Both the position numbers and the translations under genes were made by a program. Positions 1 to 6,142 of a stretch of 6,142 nt of DNA are shown one piece after another. The notes under the pieces are model-generated. The model did no database searches and was not told the origin of the DNA. It saw only the letters and a list, made by a program, of their open reading frames with translations. The stretch comes from CAZNVB01 sp964651495 (lineage in GTDB: Bacteria > Acidobacteriota > Aminicenantia > Aminicenantales > UBA8522). The stretch is taken from assembly GCA_964651495.1 (NCBI GenBank), contig CAZYWP010000154.1:1-6142 (forward strand). Reading direction: 5' to 3'. Each line of letters starts with the position of its first letter. Position 1 is the first letter of the stretch.

Positions 1-5
1 TTCCC

Positions 6-34
6 TTGCAAAAAAGGGGGCCGTCTCCTACAAT
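6..34 (+). promoter_or_regulatory. Putative sigma70-type promoter of the kinase operon
   Basis: A TTGCAA hexamer at 6-11 (4 of 6 matches to TTGACA) and TACAAT at 29-34 (5 of 6 matches to TATAAT) are separated by exactly 17 bases. Transcription would start near position 41, only about 14 bases before the ATG at 55, giving a very short 5' leader. The match is seen directly; promoter activity is inferred. The TTGCA at 6-10 could alternatively be the -12 element of a sigma54 promoter whose -24 half lies outside the window. Confidence 0.45.
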
Positions 35-54
35 GAAGTGTTATTTTGACAAGA

Positions 55-2068
<2,014 letters not shown>

Positions 2069-2076
<8 letters not shown>

Positions 2077-2845
2077 AAAAGGCAAGCGGAAAATTTTGGT
2101 CGTAGATGACGAAATCACTGTCTGCAAAAGCATCCGCCAGGCCATCGTGGCCGATGACTATGAGGTGGATATGGCCTTGAGCGGAGAAGAAGCCCTCAAG
2201 AAAGACAAGGAGAGCGCCTACGACCTCATCATCACCGACCTGATGATGCCCGGCATCAGCGGCCTCGACCTCCTGCGGGCGCTCAAAGAGGCCCGGCCGA
2301 AAGTCAACGTCATCATGGTGACCGGCTACCCGACCATTAAGACCGCCGTCCAATCGGTGAAGATGGGCGCCTTTGACTACCTTCCCAAGCCCTTCACCCC
2401 GGCCGACCTGAGAGGCCTAGTCGCCCGCGCCTTCAAGAAGGCGGAGGGCGAAGGCGCCGGCGCCGGAGAAGCGGCCGCCCTGAGCATCCCGGCCGGCTAT
2501 TACTACATGCTCGGCCATACCTGGCTCAAAGCGGAAGCGGATGATCGGGCCGTGGTCGGTGTCGTCCACAACTTCCTGAAGAGCGTGGGCATCATCACCC
2601 AGCTCGAACTGGCCAAAGAAAACGAGGTGGTAACGCAGGGGAACGTCTGCGGAAAAGTCACCTCGGCCGACGGGCTCATCCACCGCATCTGGTCGCCCGC
2701 TTCGGGACGAGTGACCGAGCTGAACAGGAAGGTTCAGGAGGACCCGTCTCTCCTGCGCCGCGATCCGTACCGCAGCGGGTATCTCTTCCGGATCGAGACC
2801 AACAACCTTGAAGAGGACATCAAAGGGCTACTCATAGCCAAATAA
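2069..2845 (+). CDS. Response regulator with GcvH-like (H-protein fold) output domain
   Basis: Cognate receiver of the upstream kinase. Of 258 residues, about 7-121 form a REC domain: acidic pocket Asp13/Asp14, phospho-acceptor Asp57 in DLIITDLMMPG, switch Thr85 and conserved Lys107 in YLPKPF. A Gly/Ala/Glu-rich linker (about 126-137) leads to a C-terminal domain, about 144-258, that aligns by eye to the glycine-cleavage H protein: the opening YMLGHTWLKAEADDRAVVGV matches the YSxEHEWL...VGIT start, and SPASGRVTELNRKV...DPYRSGYLFRI matches APVSGEIVAVN...EPYxGGWIFKI. The lipoyl-lysine, expected eight residues before the Pro of PxSG, is Gly202 here (the nearest lysine is Lys196), so lipoylation and glycine cleavage are unlikely. 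There is no helix-turn-helix, AAA+ or enzymatic output domain. It probably works by protein-protein contact (inference). The gene overlaps the kinase by 8 bases and precedes the HEAT/P-loop gene by 20. Confidence 0.93.
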
Positions 2846-2865
2846 GTTCATCCGGCTTCAGGCTC

Positions 2866-5800
2866 ATGAGAGAACACCCTCCGCCTGTCCCCGCTCCCGC
2901 CCTGAGCGAGATGGTGGCGGCGGCGCGGACGGCCCTGGACGAGTTCAGCCCTCGAAAAACCGCTTTTCTGAATAAGAGAGGAGAGTGGGAAGAAACCCCC
3001 CGGACCCTCCGGGATCGCCTTTCCCACGCCCTTTTCTATCACCTGAAAACGCAGGCGGAAAAGGAGGCCGCCGGCCTTTTCCAATCCCTCTTCGCGCCTT
3101 TTCTGGAGGAAGAGTCCTGGCCGGCATCTTCCGAGCTGGGAAGAGCCCTCCTTGATCCCGCCTCACCCGGCGGCCTGCCTGAGCCTGATGAAAACGCAGA
3201 CCTACCTTGCGCTTCCAAAGAAATGGAAGGAGTATCCCCGCGCCCGCCCGCTTTTCTTCTTCTCCACGAGAACCTGCTGCGGGTCATCCGGCGTGAAATC
3301 TACCGGCTGAACTCCGAGGCGGCCGCGGCGGAATGGGACATCGAAGGGCGCGCCTTTAAGGAGGCCTGTCGAAAACAGCTGGGATTGCTCGAGGAGCAGG
3401 AGCGCGCCGTCCTGGGCGAAGCCCGGAGTCGGAAATTGGCCGGAGCGGCAGCCCGGGTCCGGAAAGAGGCGCTTATCGGAAGGATTGCCGCGTGGCTGGC
3501 CGAAGAAGTCAAGATATCGGAGTCGCTGGAGACCCTCCTTGTCGCCTCGACGGATCATTCCAGGAGAGAGGAGATTTACGCGGCGGTCCGCGAAAAGATC
3601 CAGCCGCCCATGGGAATCGTCACCCATATCCCTCCGGCCATGTTCTTCCCCTGCCTTCGACTCCTCGCCGACCCCCGCCTCGACGTTTCCAGCGGGATTC
3701 CCTACATGGCCTCGGTCATCCTCAGCGTCTTCCAGGACCCGCGCTCGGCTGAGACGCTGCTCCGCGGTCTCGAGCGCTTCCCCCCCGGCCGCACCAAAAT
3801 CCGGGAGAACCTCATCTACACCCTGGGCAATTTGGGAGAAAGGCGGGCGGTCGGGGCCCTGGTCGATGTGCTCAAGGCCGCGGACGAAATCGTGGACCTG
3901 ACGGCGGGCAGGGAGACGCCGTGTCTGCTCCTGGAACAAAAAGAAGAGGCCATCTGGGCCCTGGGCAAGATCGGGCTCGACTCAGTCCGGGCGATTCCGG
4001 CTCTGGTGGACTACGCCGACCATCCTTCGGCCAGGCTGAAAACCTATCTGGCCTGGACCCTGGGCGAAATCGGCCGGGCCCAGAAAGAGTCCAGCGGGGG
4101 CGTCAGCGCCGACATCGTCATCGCCCTGCTCAAGCTGCTCAAGGAAAAAAACAAGCAGACCTTTGAGGAAGCCGTCGGCGGGTTGAAAAAAATCGACATG
4201 CCCGAATTCATCCATTCCTTGTACCTGTACCATGTCGGAGCCATCAGCATCCTCGGCCTGAAACCGGCCCAGCGGGGGCTCTACGAGCTCTCGGAAACGC
4301 TCCACCATCTGCTCAGGACAAAAAAGAGGGCCATCATCGCCGTCAACGGCGATTCCGGCACGGGCAAGACTTATTTTTGCCAGGCCATTGCCGGCGGGTT
4401 CGCCGGCCTACAGGCCGACGAAATCCTCTACCTGATGCGGGACACCAAGAAAGGCCAGAAGGTCTTCAACCGCCTCCTCGGGCTGCCCTGGCTCAAGAAG
4501 CACATCGACCCCTCCTACTACCATGACTATCCTGTCTCCGAGGAAGAGGATGACCCCGAGTTCTATTTCCGCCGTTTTCTGGAGGGCAATCGAGACAGGC
4601 GGCTGATCATCCTGGACGGCTGCCGCGACCGGCATTACTTCCAGAAGGTCATCGATTTTTTCTACAACCAGGGCGAGCTGGACGTGGAGGTGAACTTCCG
4701 GGCCAATTTTTCCACCCGACGCCTGAACCTCGAGTCCAGGGAGTTCGCCCTGGAGAGCGTTAAACTTCACCTGGCCTTCCTCGAAGACCCGGCCCTCGAG
4801 GACACCTCGTTTTACCAGGAAGGGCTCGTCATCCTCTACGACCTCGACAACTCCCGCGGCGCCCGGCTCAACAGCCAGGAGACCAAAGAGTTGTTCGGAG
4901 AGCGGCGCATCGATTCCTGGGGCCAGCTCATCCGGATCGGCGGTTTCTCCGGCGAGGAGCGGCCGCTTTCCTGCCGGAAGGAAACCCTCCGCTCGAGCGA
5001 GGCTGATTTCGACCTGACCGAGGAGGGATGGCCGACTTTCGAGACCAAACCGTTCGTCCCTTTCGAGAGGAGATTGAGCCCGGTTTTAAACGAAGACCTG
5101 AAGGCCCAGCCCAACCTGCTCAAGACCATTCCCCTGGCTGAACTCTGTCCCGGCCGGATTCGGTTTTACGCCCAGGACCAGGTCGCCGGGACCGGGGACC
5201 GGGGAATCGTTTTTGTCCTCACCTTCCTGGACAACCGCATTTTCTCCACGGCCGTCGACGGCGTCTCCGATTTTGCCCTGCTCGGCCGGACCTTTTTTCT
5301 GGCAGCGCCGGGCCGTGGATTTTTCAGCCTCTCCTTCGAGCGCAACGAAATCGCCGCCATCCACAGCGCCACGACGCCTCCTCTGCGCCTCGCCTCTTTC
5401 CCTCCGGACAGAGTGGTCAGCGCCCATCCCGACGGCACGATCCGGGTCTGGGACTTTCTGGAGAAGACGATTTCGGCCTTCGCCGGAGGGCGCGCGGCTT
5501 TTTCGTCCCTGGCCGTCGACCGGAGCGGACGAATTTATGCCGGAACCGAAGACGGCCTGTTGATGCGGTGGGACATGGAAACCCGGAAGGTGATTCGGGT
5601 CGAGGGGATGGCCGCCGCAGTCCGGTTCATCCGGATGTATCCCGGTGGGAAAATCCTGGCCGTCGAGCAGGGCGCTGCGCCGACGCACCTTCCCGTCCTA
5701 CGGACGATCGACTTCGCCGCCGGGACCATCTCCACGATCCCGACCGGTTTCGCCGGCCCGTTCAGCGGGATCAACGTCTACTTTGACGGCCGCATTATCG

Positions 5801-6048
5801 CCGCCCTCGGAGCTCAGGCAGCGGAGAGCGGGCCGGCGGCAGGAAACCTGGTCGTGATTTCGCCGCGGGAGGACGGCTGCTCCTTCACGGCCTTGAGCGG
5901 ACACGGCCATGACACCAAGGACTGCTTGACCATGGGCCCGAAGATCGTCACCTGCGGCGAGGAAGAGCCCGGCCGCTCCTCCGTCCGTATCTGGGGGAGC
6001 GAATTCTACGTCCGGACAGAGCTCGGCAAGCTTCTAATCAAACCGTAA
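2866..6048 (+). CDS. HEAT-repeat / P-loop NTPase or kinase-like / WD40-like propeller protein
   Basis: Function unknown; a 1060-residue protein, apparently cytoplasmic because no signal peptide or membrane segment is visible. Order: (a) residues 1-220, no recognised family, mostly predicted helical with a charged Ala/Glu/Arg-rich stretch near 140-205; (b) about 225-410, HEAT-like helical repeats with repeated cores YTLGNLGE (318-325), WALGKIG (364-370) and WTLGEIG (397-403); (c) about 485-650, a P-loop domain with Walker A GDSGTGKT (495-502; Lys501, Thr502), a Walker B-like strand LIILDG (Asp584) and an Arg-rich segment FSTRRLNLESRE (615-626), resembling phosphoribulokinase/uridine-kinase-type kinases but also compatible with a STAND-type NTPase; (d) about 640-755, a linker of unknown fold; (e) about 760-1060, a beta-propeller with WD-type blade endings DGTIRVWD (856-863), DGLLMRWD (896-903) and SVRIW (1039-1043). 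ATP or GTP binding is likely; the reaction is not known. ATG 2866 has only a weak AGG at 2860-2862; ATG 2911 (Met16) is an alternative. Position directly after the two-component pair suggests it is the partner or effector of that pathway. Confidence 0.9.
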   Translation: MREHPPPVPAPALSEMVAAARTALDEFSPRKTAFLNKRGEWEETPRTLRDRLSHALFYHLKTQAEKEAAGLFQSLFAPFLEEESWPASSELGRALLDPASPGGLPEPDENADLPCASKEMEGVSPRPPAFLLLHENLLRVIRREIYRLNSEAAAAEWDIEGRAFKEACRKQLGLLEEQERAVLGEARSRKLAGAAARVRKEALIGRIAAWLAEEVKISESLETLLVASTDHSRREEIYAAVREKIQPPMGIVTHIPPAMFFPCLRLLADPRLDVSSGIPYMASVILSVFQDPRSAETLLRGLERFPPGRTKIRENLIYTLGNLGERRAVGALVDVLKAADEIVDLTAGRETPCLLLEQKEEAIWALGKIGLDSVRAIPALVDYADHPSARLKTYLAWTLGEIGRAQKESSGGVSADIVIALLKLLKEKNKQTFEEAVGGLKKIDMPEFIHSLYLYHVGAISILGLKPAQRGLYELSETLHHLLRTKKRAIIAVNGDSGTGKTYFCQAIAGGFAGLQADEILYLMRDTKKGQKVFNRLLGLPWLKKHIDPSYYHDYPVSEEEDDPEFYFRRFLEGNRDRRLIILDGCRDRHYFQKVIDFFYNQGELDVEVNFRANFSTRRLNLESREFALESVKLHLAFLEDPALEDTSFYQEGLVILYDLDNSRGARLNSQETKELFGERRIDSWGQLIRIGGFSGEERPLSCRKETLRSSEADFDLTEEGWPTFETKPFVPFERRLSPVLNEDLKAQPNLLKTIPLAELCPGRIRFYAQDQVAGTGDRGIVFVLTFLDNRIFSTAVDGVSDFALLGRTFFLAAPGRGFFSLSFERNEIAAIHSATTPPLRLASFPPDRVVSAHPDGTIRVWDFLEKTISAFAGGRAAFSSLAVDRSGRIYAGTEDGLLMRWDMETRKVIRVEGMAAAVRFIRMYPGGKILAVEQGAAPTHLPVLRTIDFAAGTISTIPTGFAGPFSGINVYFDGRIIAALGAQAAESGPAAGNLVVISPREDGCSFTALSGHGHDTKDCLTMGPKIVTCGEEEPGRSSVRIWGSEFYVRTELGKLLIKP

Positions 6049-6142
6049 AGATAGCATTTCCATTTCCGTGATGGGGCAGGTCCTGTCGCGGTTATCCCCC
6101 GGCGAGGCTCGGGTTTGGGATTCGTCAGCCCGCTCGCTTCCC
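6049..6142. other. Unassigned downstream sequence
   Basis: The 94 bases after the last stop contain no hairpin followed by a T-run, so no intrinsic terminator is identified. An open frame from ATG 6071 runs off the window end (begins MGQVLSRLSPGEARVWD), and a minus-strand frame is also open from the window edge to a stop near 6034. Neither has a ribosome-binding site or recognisable protein similarity, and at this length both are expected by chance in GC-rich DNA. Transcription might continue beyond the window. Confidence 0.3.

Noticed and set aside
1..10. TTCCCTTGCA as the -12 half of a sigma54 promoter
   Set aside because: The required -24 GG would lie outside the window, so it cannot be assessed; the sigma70-type pair is better supported by visible sequence.
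2498..2842. Calling the regulator C-terminus a functional glycine-cleavage H protein
   Set aside because: The lipoyl-lysine position is glycine, the domain is fused to REC, and no gcvP, gcvT or lipoylation genes are nearby.
2999..3013. Inverted repeat CCCGGA-ccc-TCCGGG near the start of the third gene
   Set aside because: Short GC-rich palindrome within coding sequence, with no following T-run; expected by chance at this base composition, so not called as a terminator or attenuator.
6071..6142. Start of a fourth plus-strand gene at ATG 6071
   Set aside because: Only 24 codons are visible, with no ribosome-binding site and no recognisable protein similarity; too short to call.

Overview
The window carries one compact, plus-strand, three-gene signalling locus with very little non-coding DNA. 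The order is: (1) a membrane-bound sensor histidine kinase with a large extracytoplasmic Cache-type sensor, (2) a response regulator whose output domain resembles the glycine-cleavage H protein (GcvH), with no DNA-binding domain, and (3) a large soluble 1060-residue protein made of a novel-looking N-terminal helical region, HEAT-like repeats, a P-loop NTPase/kinase-like domain and a C-terminal WD40-like beta-propeller. Genes 1 and 2 overlap by 8 bases and gene 3 starts 20 bases after gene 2, so the three are probably one operon. A plausible sigma70-type promoter lies just before gene 1.

The organism is a GC-rich bacterium (roughly 60 percent GC by eye). Cache-HAMP kinases paired with GcvH-like response regulators are familiar to me from Desulfobacterota (former deltaproteobacteria) and related deep lineages such as Aminicenantes or Acidobacteriota. 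This is an impression from gene content, not a taxonomic assignment; there is no rRNA or other marker gene in the window.

By region: 1-54 is a short leader with the promoter; 55-2076 is the kinase; 2069-2845 the regulator; 2846-2865 a short spacer; 2866-6048 the multidomain ATPase-like protein; 6049-6142 is unassigned tail sequence in which I see no convincing terminator or gene.

Working model (inference): an external ligand is sensed by the Cache domain, the kinase phosphorylates Asp57 of the regulator, and the regulator acts through protein contacts rather than by binding DNA. Its H-like domain lacks the lipoyl-lysine at the expected place, so it is likely a binding module and not an acyl/aminomethyl carrier. 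The adjacent HEAT/P-loop/propeller protein is the most obvious candidate partner or downstream target.
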